Made by a program: the position numbers and the translations under genes
Notes under the pieces: generated by a model
Database searches by the model: none
Told to the model about the DNA's origin: nothing
Seen by the model: only the letters and a program-made list of their open reading frames with translations
Assembly (NCBI GenBank): GCA_028023455.1
Contig: JAQFVV010000180.1
Location: 744,001 to 808,000 of the forward strand
Direction: 5' to 3'
DNA length: 64,000 nucleotides
From: Epiperipatus broadwayi
Taxonomy: Eukaryota > Onychophora > Udeonychophora > Euonychophora > Peripatidae
Shown: in pieces, positions 11,320 to 24,099 of the stretch
Numbering within the stretch: the first letter of the stretch is position 1
How the letters are laid out: every line of letters starts with the position of its first letter

Positions 11320-11585
11320 AAAGAATGCCTTTAATAGATGTTTATCCAGTGGTTACTTATGCATATGAAATTTGGATTCTTAATAGAAAAACATCTAACA
11401 CAGTGAAGTACGAATTGCTAAAAGTAATAATGAGAAATCAAAAATGAAATTGCATGAGTGAAGGAAAAAATGTCAGCCAAATGACAAATAGAGAGATAAA
11501 TTAAACTTCCATCTGAATCTTCACAGAATATAATGAATATAAAAAAACCATGTGTGATAAAGTCAAAAAAAATCTGGACTAATAT
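11320..11585 (+). pseudogene. LINE reverse transcriptase C-terminal fragment, interrupted by an LTR insertion
   Basis: The plus-strand frame around 11330-11445 reads VYPVVTYAYEIWILNRK, matching the conserved thumb region of LINE reverse transcriptases (usually ...YG-x-E-x-W-x-L...). Downstream, in a shifted frame, comes a Lys-Lys-Ile-Trp motif. The coding trace stops exactly at the ATAT where the solo-LTR-like element begins (11586). It resumes after that element at 13795 with LKDMNQRNW, the motif that normally follows a few residues later in this region. It is therefore a decayed LINE split by a later insertion. Confidence 0.6.
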
Positions 11586-12066
11586 TGTAACGAGCACAGA
11601 CGTTCGTTACATTGTTGTTTTTTTATTTTTATTTATTAAACATGAAAGTAAATTAAAAAGTTCGCATTTAAAAATTTTCTTTAAGAATTAAAAATTGAAA
11701 TTAAATATCATCTTAAACTCTTATATATTAAATCGCACAGATAATGAAAAATTATTAAAATAAAAATTTATTAAAGAAAAAGTATTTTAAAACTAAATTT
11801 TAAAAAGATTTGGAGATAAAATTATATCTTTAAATTTATCTTTAAACATATTTTTGATTTGGAAAACAGGTTAATTAATCAGAAATGGAAATGATTGTTA
11901 ATTAGTTAAATGTAAACCAGCCTTGGCATTTAAATGTAAAAACACCGGTCAGATAAGAAAACAATAGAAACTTTCAGCAAATGAAATAAATCCATTTGGA
12001 AATCGGACCTCAACGAAAAGGATCATCTCATTGATGACGTAATGTTAAGTCAATCCTTCGAATACG

Positions 12067-12075
12067 TATAAAAGG
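12067..12075 (+). promoter_or_regulatory. TATA box of solo-LTR-like copy 1
   Basis: TATAAAAGG, 481 bp from the element start. The equivalent position in copy 2 also has a TATA box followed by the same AAAAGGAAAA context, so it has been conserved between copies. Confidence 0.65.
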
Positions 12076-13526
12076 AAAATTTGGAAATTATTAATTAGTG
12101 ACTAGTTATTGATGATTATTACGATGTAACAGCTAGGTGTTAGTGCTGAGGGGATTGAAAAAGACGCACAGCTTCAATCCCTTCAGTTCTGCTAAGAAAG
12201 GAAGAAAAATGAACCATCGTTTCTACATTGAGGACAAACTACACTAAAAAATCTCCGGATGGATAAATAAATCGGCCAACAGGATACCAATCTTCGGACG
12301 ACGTGGGAATTCACGTTCAAACGGCAAGGAATATATGAAGATGAACTATTTAAATAACCGTAAGAACTTTAAAATTTATGAACAGTAAATTAAAAACTTT
12401 TCCAGATTTAAATGATTGCAATATTATTCTATCTGACCAACATTATTTATTAATTAGTTATAATTTTATTTAATGTATTTATTTTGTAAAATCATTTCCA
12501 TTTATTTATTTTTTGTTCTTTAAGTTTTATTATGATTTTTGTTTTCCGTTAAATTAATTATAAAAATGTTAAACTTAAGTCGGGCGTGAATGGCTGTATA
12601 GATTTGTAAAGTTATATTAGGGGAGGGTAATCTTAGGTTATTTATGTCGTTGTTAGATTGGGTCAATGGATTGGATATATTGATGTAGTTAGTAGATGTG
12701 ATCGGAGATTCGCTACTGGCAGAATCGTTTATATATACGCCGCACTCACCCATTTGCCTATGGAAGGAATTATAAGACGGAGAACGCAGTTCCTTTCTAT
12801 GGAGTTTTTTTTTTATTGTTCTTCTCGTTAGATAGATGTAATATTCCTATCTGATTGAGAGTCAATGTCTTTTCTTAATTCTTTTGGTGCTGCCGTATTT
12901 CGTATTACATTGAATACATCGATATATCAGATGGATTGATGCCAGTTTGACTGCGAATTTTAGCCTAAGGTTAAATAGGGATAGAATATTTTAATTTCAA
13001 TGCAAATCTATGTAGTATTCAGACTCGATTCTAAATAAAAATGCATTAAATTTAAGTTGTTTATAGACGCTTGCACGGATTGTTTATCGGTTAACTATGT
13101 TTTGCGTTTTCATATTTGATCAGAATATATAGACATTCGATAAATAATGATACCTTACGGTGAGTATCTAAAATGTATTTATTCAGATGTCTTTTAAGTT
13201 ATTGGTGACAATGCAAGTATCTTATGGTGAATACTATTGGGTTACATATAAATTTCCCTCCGCAATTGTCAGTAATCAATAATTTTATATTTTGATCGCT
13301 TATGTTTACTTTGGAATGTTTTTAACTGTGTAATCCATGTAACCGATCTATAGCAACTTATTATAACAAGCTTTTATAATCCCATCTGTGCGAACTTAAT
13401 TAAAATGTAAAATTAGAATGTAATAGTAATTAAAGGTAAATTAAAGTCAAAAATCAAAGTTAAAAAATAATGTTAAAATGTAAAACTAATAATAAAATAA
13501 TTTTAAATCTTATATATATGTGCATA

Positions 13527-13532
13527 AATAAA
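13527..13532 (+). promoter_or_regulatory. Candidate polyadenylation signal of copy 1
   Basis: AATAAA followed by TGTTTGT. In copy 2 the matching place (reverse strand) reads AAATAAATGTTTTTGTG, so the hexamer and its T/G-rich follower are kept. Confidence 0.4.
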
Positions 13533-13794
13533 TGTTTGTATGCTAATTACTGGCAGTGGCTTATTTTATTTATTATTTAATATTGAAATATAATTGGATA
13601 AGATATTATATTATTTAATCTCTGCTATTCCACTGAGCTAGTGACATGGGCTAATGACCGGAATCAAAATAAATAAAAAAAAATTTTTTTTCTTACGTAT
13701 CTGCCTACTTTATAAATTTTTCTAGGTTCAAATGCCTAGATGGCGCCCCGTAGTGCAGATTACGTAAGTCACTTTCTCCGGATCGTTACAATAT

Positions 13795-13850
13795 GGAGAT
13801 TAAAAGATATGAATCAAAGAAACTGGATTCTTGTTAGAGTGATTTTCATA
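13795..13850 (+). pseudogene. LINE reverse transcriptase fragment, right-hand piece after the LTR insertion
   Basis: Continuation of the fragment at 11320-11585. Frame traces read LKDMNQRNW, matching the Leu-x-x-Met-x-x-x-x-Trp pattern near the C-terminus of LINE ORF2 proteins. It is too short to stand alone; support comes from joining with the left piece. Confidence 0.5.
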
Positions 13851-14006
13851 CTGTAGTAGACTAATATTAATGACAAATAATATGTAAATATGAAATGCAA
13901 TGTCAAGACTAAATTGAGAATGAGATTAGATGATTTAAGCATTAAATTGCAAAATCAATCTTAATTCAGAAATTTTGTTCTTTATGCAATGGGTTGTTTT
14001 ACTTAC

Positions 14007-14153
14007 CTAAAATATGTTTTCTTTGATTACATTTTTCACAGATAATTGTAATTTCTTTAAAAAACACCTGGTCGCATGATTTGGAATTCCAACTGTATGT
14101 AAAAGATTCCTGATCACTGGAATCCAGAATAAGTGTCTGTAATTCAAATGACT
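14007..14153 (-). CDS. FN3 receptor gene, exon C
   Basis: Internal exon of 147 bp on the minus strand. The acceptor is TTTTTTGTTTCAG just above 14153 and the donor is TTTTAG|GTAAGT at 14007, a near-perfect consensus. Two bases complete the incoming codon, 48 codons follow, and one base is left over (phase 1 to phase 1). The peptide contains FTYSWNSKSC and FKEITIICEKC. These fit the B and C strands of a fibronectin type III module (conserved Trp, then the Tyr/Ile strand), with extra cysteines as in cytokine-receptor modules. With exon D it forms one FN3 domain of about 93 residues. The introns on either side are about 25.1 kb and 7.3 kb. Confidence 0.78.
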   Translation of the reverse strand, partial: SHLNYRHLFWIPVIRNLLHTVGIPNHATRCFLKKLQLSVKNVIKENIF

Positions 14154-17100
14154 CTGAAACAAACAAAAAAAATTTACAATTTATAAAATATAAGATGCAG
14201 AAACAAAATTGTAACAAAAGAAGTGATAGGGATTTTTGTGTTTGAATTAAAGCTTCTCAATTAAAAATAATATACAACATATTATGTTGAAAAATAAGAG
14301 TAAATTTATATATATATATATTTAACAGAAAGCTATACAGTTTTTATTATCATTTAAAATTGTTAATAAAAATATGCCTCTTTTATGAAATATATAGAAT
14401 AATTGCATGGAGACAAATTTGAACTTTTCAATTATGAAGTTAGGTTTTTAATAATTTTTCACACACACACACATCTTTCAGCTTATTCATAAATGTAATG
14501 GCTTTGTATTTTTAACATCACTTTCTTGATTTTATGAGGATATTTCTTATAGGCTTCACATTTCTGGCTTGTGATCTCTTTATGATTTATTAAGAAGAAG
14601 CCTGTTATAATATTAATTTAGAGATAAGCATAGTAGAGATTTGAATATCACAGAAACATCTATCTGTGACTTAGGATATTGTCTCATTGAAGGGGTTGAT
14701 AATTCAAATACTTTTGTATGCAAGGGAAGTGATAAATTATTAAAAACAATAATATTTTTTTATATTCATGTGTGGCATTGTTTTCAACCATATATCATAA
14801 ATAATGGCAACTACATCAATAGATTTCAATACAATATAAAGCAAAATGCATAGCATTATAAGCCAGTATAATGAAGAATAAAGGAAACATTTTATTTATC
14901 AAAGAGTTTGTGTTAAATGGGCAGATATTTTTGATATGTGGAGAGATCTTTAAATAAAAACATTTAAGAGAGCAGTGGATTTAATTCATTTGTTTGGCAA
15001 AGCCAGAGCTTCCAGACTCCATACCAAGATTCATTCAGAACTTTATAGATGGCATTTTCTGGTATACATTTTTCTTAGAAATTTGTCTAATATATTTTTC
15101 ACAGTTTAAATTCTTTTATAAGTGGGCTGAGATTTAAAACCAGAAAAGTTGAGGTTTTTTAAAAATTGGCATGCTTATATATCAACATATAACTAAGAAG
15201 TAGATTGCATTCAGTATAATGCATTATAGCAGAAACAGTGCTGCAAATAATTTAAGATTATTGTCATCTGATTAAAGTTTGATCATTTTTCATTTTAGAA
15301 TTATGTTTTATATAAATGTTAAAGAAATATGTGGGGTTTTTTTTGTAAATCAGTAATTTATACAAAGTTTACAAGTTGAGCTTGTAAAAATTCTTTCTTC
15401 AATGTAATATTGGAATCCATTACCATATAGCACAGTATTTTTTATTTAAATAATGCAATCAACTTTCAGTATACATAAAATATTTTGCAGTGAAGCTTAC
15501 TACATCTTCAATCAGCATATTGATATTGATTTGTCTAATGCTACTAGATTAAAGTACTATTAGACTTTGAATAGTAACTGTGATTTATTAAATAGGTTTA
15601 AGGCTTCAAATTATCCAATAATGGAAATAAAAGATTTGAATTTTCTAAAATTCAAAAAACTTCAAAAAGATTTTGGAAATCTATCTATTAATGCAATATT
15701 ATTATCAAGATAAGATTAAAAACTGATTCAGTAGTATTATTTACTATAGTGTTTTCAACATTTGGATATTTGAGTATACATATGTTTCTAAGGCAAATTC
15801 ACTATGTCATCAAATATATAGATTTCTGCAATCTGAACAACTTGTTGAATCTCCAGTCCCCATATTGAATTAATAAAAAATTCAATAGATATATTTTGTA
15901 CAATATCTTACATTAAATATAAAATTATATATATTGTTAGAAAGGAAAAATATAAAGGAGTTTAATAAAACTACAAAAAATAGTTATCATCTTTAAAAAA
16001 TTTAGAAAAAAAAAAGATTTTTAATAATTTGTAAAATGTTTATTTTTATGTAGGTTCACTACATTCCTCTTAAAATTTTTGAGGGAAAATATATATAACA
16101 TGACTTATCTGCAATAATTCTTCATTATTAAAATTTGAACTGTAAATTGTCTAGTCATTTCCAATTTTACTAGCTGACTCAGATTTTGTCCTTCCATGCA
16201 TGTATCTTCTGGAAATATATCTTTCTAATGGAAAAAAACTCATATTTAAACAATAAGTATTATATAACAGTTATTATGCAAAGCAAACTTTAATAAATTG
16301 TAAATTATCAAAAATCTTAAGTAATTTTAAAATAATTGCAAAAAAAATAATATATAATATAAAAGAACAAAGAGAAAAAAGTGACAGGATGAATATTTTT
16401 TTAGTTTTTTCAGGGTTAGAAAAATTGGGATCAATTGTTATAATAAATATAATGATTAATATAACTTGAAAAAAATTATAATATTTGTATAAAAAAATAT
16501 CCATAGATTACAAAACATGAAGTATAATTGGTTATGTGTATATAACAAAGTTATATAATTCAGATACACACTAAACAGATATATTAGATGAGATTTTTCA
16601 TGATCATCATTATTTACAAAAAATATATTTTTATAAACAAATAGAGAATAACTAGATTGAAAAAATGGAGATAAAATTGCTTATAGAGTAGATAGAAAAA
16701 ATAATTTTTCTACAGCATGAACTAAACTGTTGTTATACAGTATTATGAATTACTTATATAAAAAAATATGAAAAACATTATATACTTATAGCTGATAGAA
16801 AATATTATCTTTGGAATTTCATATTTATAACTGGTTAGATTCTAAACCAAATGAGTTACATATATATGCATTCGAGCACAAAAACAGACCTTACTTTACA
16901 ATATAAAACACACCATTATTTTATAACAGAAATTATTTATATAAAAAAGTTGGAAAAATATTATATACTTACAACTGGTAGATAATATTATCATTTACAC
17001 TTCATATAAAATTACGATTGTTTTAGGGTTTAAGCCTTCACATATACACATGTATGCATCAGATCTATGTTACATTTTATGAAGACTAAAAATCATCATT

Positions 17101-17680
17101 CATTCTTTTCCTTGTTTAAAGAATGAAAAAAAAAGTGAATTTTTTTTTGCCAAAACATTCACAAAAAACACAATTTTCATCCTCCAGAAAAAAATGTTAA
17201 TGGCTTATTCCATAACAAAGAGAATGACATATTACCGATGCAGGTAGTCTTTACCAATCATGTGCTATATTGATTTAAATTCGATGATTAGTCAAAATTC
17301 TAAAAAAATATGTCATATATTGTTTTTAAGACCAGAATAGTTGCATAGGTTAACAATGAATTTTTCTTTTAGTTTGATAAGTAATTGATATTCTTATGAA
17401 GACCAGTTATTGTTGGAGTGTATCATTGAAACTGATGTAATTATGTATTGACTAATGTTTATATTTAATATATTTTGAAAAGTTCTATTTTTGCAGTAAA
17501 TTGATTATCTGAGTATGTTTGTACCTGATTTTTGACTAAAAACTATTTTAAACTAATTCTTTCAATTATTTGTTTAATTTTAAATGGCTTTTGAAATTTT
17601 TTAAAATTGAAACTTGTTTAAACTCTAAACAAAACATTATTGTATTTTCCATTTTATTCTCATAGTTTTGTAGTTAAGTA
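14154..17680. other. Intron sequence without recognised genes
   Basis: Very A+T-rich. Holds scattered short frames (for example a hydrophobic 76-codon frame on the minus strand at 16274-16504) with no family motif. The one structure seen is the imperfect direct repeat listed at 16740-17025. Confidence 0.6.
16740..17025 (+). repeat. Imperfect direct repeat, period about 183 bp
   Basis: A segment near 16750 (CTTATATAAAAAAATATG, then ATTATATACTTA, then GATAGAAAATATTATC) recurs near 16935 with substitutions. Two units are visible. It is diverged, so it is probably an old local duplication. Confidence 0.5.
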
Positions 17681-17930
17681 GAGATAAAAGGTGGCTGCTG
17701 GAGGGTTGCATTAGGTCCTAAGATCTAGGTGTAGTGCTCTCAAATCCAAGGCTCGTAACTTATGAAAATCACAAGCTAGAAACTAATCTGGGGATATTGG
17801 ATGAGTAGACACTAGACAGGAATTTTATGCACAAGCCTTCTGGCATCCATCGATTATGTTGGCTTGCACTGAGTGGCACTGCTGTATGAAGATTTTTGCC
17901 TGTTTTGAAACTTGTTTGTATGACATTTAA
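17680..17930 (+). repeat. Dispersed repeat, copy 1 (GGCTTGCACTGAGTGGCA family)
   Basis: A less A+T-rich block. It shares with 37814-37960 the collinear motifs GAAACTA.TCTG, ATTGGATGAGTAG, CACTAGA, GGAATTTTATGC or GGGATTTTATGC, GGCATCCAT, and GGCTTGCACTGAGTG followed by TTTTGCCTGTTT. Its last third also matches the leader of the CR1-like LINE at 49640-49710. There is a possible degenerate B box (CTCAAATCC) at its left, so it may be a SINE that shares a module with the LINE. Confidence 0.65.
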
Positions 17931-18059
17931 TGTAAATGATGCATTCAAACAAGATACTAACATATATTTTATATTATTCTTAGATTGTATTTATTCCTAA
18001 CAGTTTAATAACAATATTATCATTAAACTTTGAAAAAATATTTTGCCAATTTTGTTTTA

Positions 18060-18790
18060 GAGATTAATTAAAAAAGAAAATAAATTAATCTTTAACTGAG
18101 GTTTTTCAGGACTTGAGATAATCTCTAGTTCAGTAAATGATTAAAGATAGACATTAATTTAATTTTTATTAATTTTCTTCTTTTCTGAGCCAACGTAATA
18201 TCTGATTGAGTCTGATAAACAATAATAAAGCTAAATATTATTTAAAAATTACATTTTTTATGTGTATTTTTATTTTACCAGATAATCATTTATGTATTTA
18301 TCTAGAATAAATCTTGTCAAAGTTGTGATGGAGTGAGTTTGAGTTGTAAGTCAAAATATAGCAATTTATTAATGATAAATACTAAACATATGATAAAGAT
18401 ATGTATAAAAGATTATGACCTGGGCCAACTGATGAGTGCTGATTAGCATGAAATGTATCTTGAGGGAAATTTGTCTTTTATGATGTCTTTATTCATGTAT
18501 TTCAAGAGTATGTAGAGTAATGGAGATTTTTAAAACACATGAAAAAAGAGAAATGAAGGTGAATTACTCTGAGTTTGTATGTTTAATTAAAAAAAAAAAA
18601 CATTAATCTTTAATTGAGGTTTAAAGTTTATACCTAGGCAAGAGATAATCTTTAGTTAAATAAATGATTAGTGATAATCATTGATGTATTTATTTAGAGT
18701 GGAGTGTGTCAAAGTTGTGAGTGCAATGAGTTTGACACTTGTAAACCAAAATATAGCACTTATATTATTCATAAATAAATTTTCACTTTT
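18060..18790 (+). repeat. Imperfect direct duplication (two blocks about 500 bp apart)
   Basis: Blocks at about 18060-18380 and 18580-18790 share, in order, AATTAATCTTTAA, GAGGTTT, GAGATAATCT, AATGATTA, TGTATTTAT, GTCAAAGTTGTGA and CAAAATATAGCA. The blocks are diverged and differ in length. They have no coding potential. Confidence 0.55.
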
Positions 18791-21700
18791 GCCAATATTT
18801 AAAATGGAAAAAAGGTTCAATTTTAAAATATCAGTATGCAATCTCAACTAAGTCAAGATTAAGAATTTTTAACAGATTTTTTTAATAATTAGAAACTTTT
18901 TTAATGAACAATTTCAAAAAGGAATAAAAAAATATGAAATAGTTTTATTAAAAATAGAATTTTTTCAAACCAAAAATTGTTCAATTGGCTAGAGAAAATT
19001 ATTTTTCCAGCAATATAATGTTCTTTGTTTAATAGAATAGGATTCTAAAAAAGTTGCATGGATAATTTTGTTCTCCCAGTTATTTTTGATTCAATTTCCT
19101 GAAAGATTTTGCAAAACACACTTTTAGTAAAATGACTATCCATGTTTACCATGTACTCTTTAACAGTTTTGCTTGTTTAATTCTTAATTAAAATATTTCT
19201 GAACTCTCATTCCATTTTAAAAATAATTAAAAGTTGTAGCATTTATACAAAGCTTGAAGATGATACAATAAGCATTTTTAATTATTGTCTTAGATCTGAA
19301 ATATGTTTACTGATCTCTGTATTATGCTTATAATTTAATGTATTCCATATAAAATAATATATATATATATACATTACATGAGCGAAATGCCCAGGCACTA
19401 GTTTTATTAATGAATAGAACAATATAACAAAAGATATAATAAAATTATTACTGAGACTCTATATTTAAGTTTATGTTCAGCTCAGCTCAGTGAGAGGCTA
19501 TAGGCAGTTCATAAGATATATGATAATAAATGAATAAAAGAAGAAATATTATAAAATATTCAATATAATGTAAATTCCTTTGTTAATTAATTGTATAATA
19601 AAGAATCATCATGTTTACTTAGTACAGTCTATTAAAAATATACTTTAAACTTAATTTCTTCCTTCATCCAAGTATAACATATATCAGCTTGCTATAATTA
19701 TACTCTTAACAATTCTATGACTTGGCATATTATAATCTAAAAATCTACTTTAATGCCATTCAAGAAGTAAACAATAAGATCTCAGGGAATTTAACAAACA
19801 CAGTTGAATTAAATAAACTACATTGGCCCATAAGTTATAATTATAAAGTATGATAAAATATAAGGAAACAAATTGACTAAATGTTTTACTGTGTTTCAAT
19901 AATAAGATAATGACAGAGATAGGGTATTTTAATCTCATATCATCATCTCACAAAATATACTGACCTGGCAACCTTTCTAATACGTTTATCAAGTGGCAAA
20001 TACTCTTTATAATGTTTGGATTAAGAAATACAATATTGTCAGACACTAGCAAATTTAATATTATAACTCTAAAATAATATATCTGTTTTATAATAGATTT
20101 ATGAAATGTGGAGATGTGGAAATGGAAATACGAATGTACACAAGAATAACTCAAGACACAGTTCTTAAGATTTTAAATAACTAAACAAATCATTTATTAT
20201 AACAAATAAACTTGATTTAACATAATATTTACAAATGGACTATTTGTTTTACAATATTTAGATTATCAAATAAAAATTTTTTATTTTTACATCAGTTTGG
20301 GATTATCCCTACTATCAAAGCAAATTAATAACAAAGTTTAAATATCCTGACTTCGAACACAGGCTTTGCCTACATGTTTCATCTATATGACAATAAATAA
20401 ATAACATGCTATATTATTAGCACAAAAAAATACTTTTGAGAGGATATTACTCTTGATTAACCAAATAAATCAAATTACTTATATTTGGCTTTCAGCAAAG
20501 CAACTTTCTCTAATTGACTAATAATCACTTTCAATTACGTATACCTTTCATTTATAGCACAAAATCATGTTTATTCTGATGATTTGATGATTTGTAACAT
20601 TATTTAAATAAATACACTCTATTTTAAAATATTTATTTCCCGTTTTAATCTTAATACTTTATACTTCTATTAAATGAATGTAGTATATTTCAAAAGCATT
20701 TATTTCTCATTTTAATTTCAATAATTCTATACTTTATATACGCGATATTATTTATATTACGCGTGTGTGTGCACGTTCAAGCAGCAATAATGTAAAACAA
20801 TCTTTTCTATAAACTCTCCATTCATTAAGAAAATATCATACAATTATTTTATCTCGAACAATGTCGTAATTCATCAATAAAAATATGACACTAATACTAC
20901 ATCAAGAGTTAATCTAACAATTTATCTAGCCACATATTAATTAACACAAAGCTATATTTTTATTATTATATATACTATACGTTACAAGGGAATCTACATG
21001 AGGAACAGATAACTTACCGAACACTTCTACAATAATTCATTACCATGAATCCAAGGAAAACGTCACATAACTTCCTAAACATCATTTAATCATATTTCAA
21101 CAATAACTCATTTACTTCTAAATACATTATTGGTGGGGATTTAATTCCTCATCACCAGGGCCCTAAGAACATCACTTCAAAAAAAAATCATTACTCATAT
21201 GCATATAAAATAAACTAGGCTCTACTCATGGAAAATTATTAACATATACTAAATAAGCAATATCTTTTATTCCTACAGACATTATAATGCAAAGATTTCT
21301 TTGTATTCTCATAGCTTCTCTAAATATCGAACATTATAAATACACGCTGGCAGATAAATACATACAGATAATATACCAATCCATTCAACTCAGTAGAATA
21401 CGACAGTGTACGAAATTTATGCATAAATTTATTCACAAACTATACTTTATCAAACAAATATTATAATTGTGCGAAACAAACACACACCCGCGAATAAAAA
21501 GTATATATAATATTAACTCTAAATTACACACTAAGCAGGTAATACGATAATTAAATATTGCATTAAGGCATAACTTTTAATTTAATAAACTTTAGGTTAC
21601 TTTTTAAAATTTAACGGTTCTAATTATTACGAAGGAACTTTTTTTATATCTAACAAACTATTTCTATTATAAGTTCGTTGATTTAAACAAAGAACAAAAT

Positions 21701-23820
21701 TTTCACTTTGAGATAATAAAGTATACAAAATAAATGTAAACCTTTCTAATAATATATTTAAAAAAATATTTCTTTCACCTTCATAAGGAAACAATAAGAC
21801 CTATTTAAACACAATCAATTTTTACCTGCGTACTCATTTAAATACGCTTCAGAAACGTTCTTGATGGTCAACATACCCAAATTACAAATAAAGTAATAAT
21901 AAATAAAGCCTATCTACCTATCATATACATTAATTATGACAAGCAATAAAAAAAAAATAAAGACACAAAGGTTATTAGTTTTATAACTTAAAATAAAAGT
22001 CCACTTGCAAAGCTCGGTTCCAGGTTGATGAAATAATATGGGACACATTCCAAACTGAATTTTAAACTAAAATAAACTTCTGCAGAATAACTTAAAAAAA
22101 AAAAAAACTATATAAGCATAACTTAAATATGCCCAGCATCTTTCAGTGTTCATAGCATATCTATTTGAGGTACCAAATTACACACAAGCAGTTAATTTCT
22201 CCTTTATTATACTGAAAATATACCAAATTCTCCGTTGTAGTTCTGGACTAAATACGCAATTATCCTTAGTATTTTCTGAATAGCATTTAACACTTTAAAT
22301 TGTCCTTAGTAATTCGATAATTAATAATGCTTTGTTTTATATTCCATCCTTATTGAAGAGAATGAAAATTACCAGCATTTCTGTCCTTCTATTCAATTTA
22401 AACAGGAGTAGCTTACATTTTATTTCCTTAATTTAAAAATACATATTAGCTCCAGAAATATCAAATAAATGAATACTGTTATCTCCTTATGATGAACTTA
22501 AACATAGTATGATCTATCAAAATAGACCCATCCTTAAGTCTATGTATAATCTTCACAAAGAACACTACACGAAAAATAGTGAGAAATTAAAATATATTCT
22601 ATAGAACAGTTCTGCATGCGTTTTCCATATATATAAAAAAAAACACGTTGCTTAATGATACAACAATAATATTTATGTAAACCATTCTTATTTAAAATGG
22701 CAATTAAATGAAATAATATAGACTGGACGTTATTAACATACATTTTTAAAAGAGTAATAGTTATAAACGGACTAATTCAGAAATGTTTAAATCGAAGAGA
22801 GTTAATCAAACCGACATACCTTTTTTAAAACCTTAGAATTGCATTTTTAATTAATTTTTTCCATAATAAAGTTCTGAAGCTCCTTTGGAAGTTTTTACTC
22901 TAAAGTCTTTTCAAAGTCAATTTGACTTCAGCAACTGGCTTTAAGTTTTACAATATCTGAACCACTGTTTACTGGTTACAATTACATTACAAAGAGCTAA
23001 TTTTCTACCGGAGATCTTTGTTCAACAAAACTATCTTTTGCAAAGTTCATTTGCCTTTTTCCAAAGGTTACTCCCAAGCATCTTGCTAACTAACTAATTA
23101 CATATGCAAAAACAAATCTTTTCAAAAAAAAAAAATCATTTTGATTTTTAAAACTAAATGAAGACAAGAAAAAAAAATACAAATAATAAAATAAATAGCT
23201 TTTACAAACTTGAAAGAAAAATGAATATTAATTAACTATCAAATAAAAATGATTAATAATTTATTCAATTTATAAAATAATTCATTGATCTAACTATCTA
23301 TTAATCATTGGAAAGAAATATATATTTGTTCATTATTTAAGTTAACTACTGTAATTTAAATGTTTTTATTGTGAATGTACTATTGTTTGCTGTTATTAAA
23401 GATGAAAATGAAATGAAACATAATGCAGAATCATACATGCATACACATGTACTACAACCTAAATATTAAACTATCCTAACTAAATATAATTGAAATGGCT
23501 ATTAATTGTTGACAAAAGGATAAGCATTAATAAATAAGGATATTTGAAACCATTCAAATAATATTATACTAACACAGGATAACTTTGCATCTTTCTGACA
23601 AGATGTATCAATTCCATTAATAAACAACCCCCCTTCCTTACATTAAATACCTCATTAACCACAATAATACTAATAAATACTTATAAAGTGGTCTATAAAC
23701 TTCATAAGCAATTCATATTTAAGCTTTAAACAATCTCCAGCAAAAATTTTAAAATTCTAAGGCTATTTCATTTTTTTATATACAATATAGCTATTTAATG
23801 CAGATACAAAGTATCTTAAA
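18791..23820. other. Intron sequence without recognised genes
   Basis: About 5 kb of A+T-rich DNA. Nothing coding is supported; the minus-strand frames near 19750-20154 and 22540-22743 carry no motif. A short region with CpG-containing words (ACGCGATATT, ACGCGTGTGTGTGCACG near 20740-20775) and a GGGCCC-containing word near 21160 suggest an embedded old transposon, but no boundaries or homologous copy were found. Short A-runs are common around 22090 and 23120. Confidence 0.5.
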
Positions 23821-23843
23821 CCCTTGTGCCCATTCAGATGGCC

Positions 23844-23886
<43 letters not shown>

Positions 23887-23940
23887 AGCAGAATTCAGAT
23901 GGCCACAATATATATATATATATATTCAAAGCAGAATTTA
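23820..23940 (+). repeat. Tandem unit containing (AT)n and CAGATGGCCACA
   Basis: CAGATGGCCACA followed by (AT)n occurs twice, with AT runs at 23847-23882 and 23908-23925. ATTCAAAGCAGAATT follows each run. The unit of about 54-60 bp is thus duplicated with a different AT length. The left side ends GGCCACA at the AT run, like the ends of the TGTA...TACA elements elsewhere. Confidence 0.8.
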
Positions 23941-24099
23941 AAAATAATAAAAAAGCATACAAAATTAAAATTTACAAAATGTTGTTTATCTCAGGACCAT
24001 AATTTAATCTATTAGACATAAATGGGAAAAATATTATAATAATAACTGAGCAGATATATATAAACCAATAAAAGTAATAGATATTATGCAATTAACTAT

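Larger units (their letters stand above)
11586..13790 (+). mobile_element. Solo-LTR-like element, copy 1 (TGTAACG...CGTTACA)
   Basis: 2205 bp starting TGTAACG and ending CGTTACA. It is flanked by ATAT on both sides, as a 4-bp duplication (or AATAT, if the terminal A is counted outside). It contains no protein-coding frame. A second copy in inverse orientation lies at 29359-31328, with collinear similarity over its whole length. Shared blocks include a GGGATTGAAAAA...TTCAATC palindrome, ACCTAAGATTACCCTCCC (reverse strand) and CTATGGAGTTTT. It has a TATA box at 12067 and a conserved AATAAA at 13527. TG...CA ends, a short target duplication, a promoter and no genes are the hallmarks of a solo LTR. 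At 2.2 kb it would be unusually long. It is less A+T-rich than the surroundings. Confidence 0.75.

Noticed and set aside
16274-16504. Hydrophobic 76-codon frame resembling membrane segments
   Set aside because: Composed of codons expected from A/T runs (Ile, Phe, Leu, Lys), with no motif or splice sites.
19372-19520. Similarity of GAAATGCCC...CACTAG to the tail of solo-LTR-like copy 2 (GAAATGCCCCAATCACTAG)
   Set aside because: Only about 20 bp match well, so I could not extend it into a convincing copy. It may be a truncated member.
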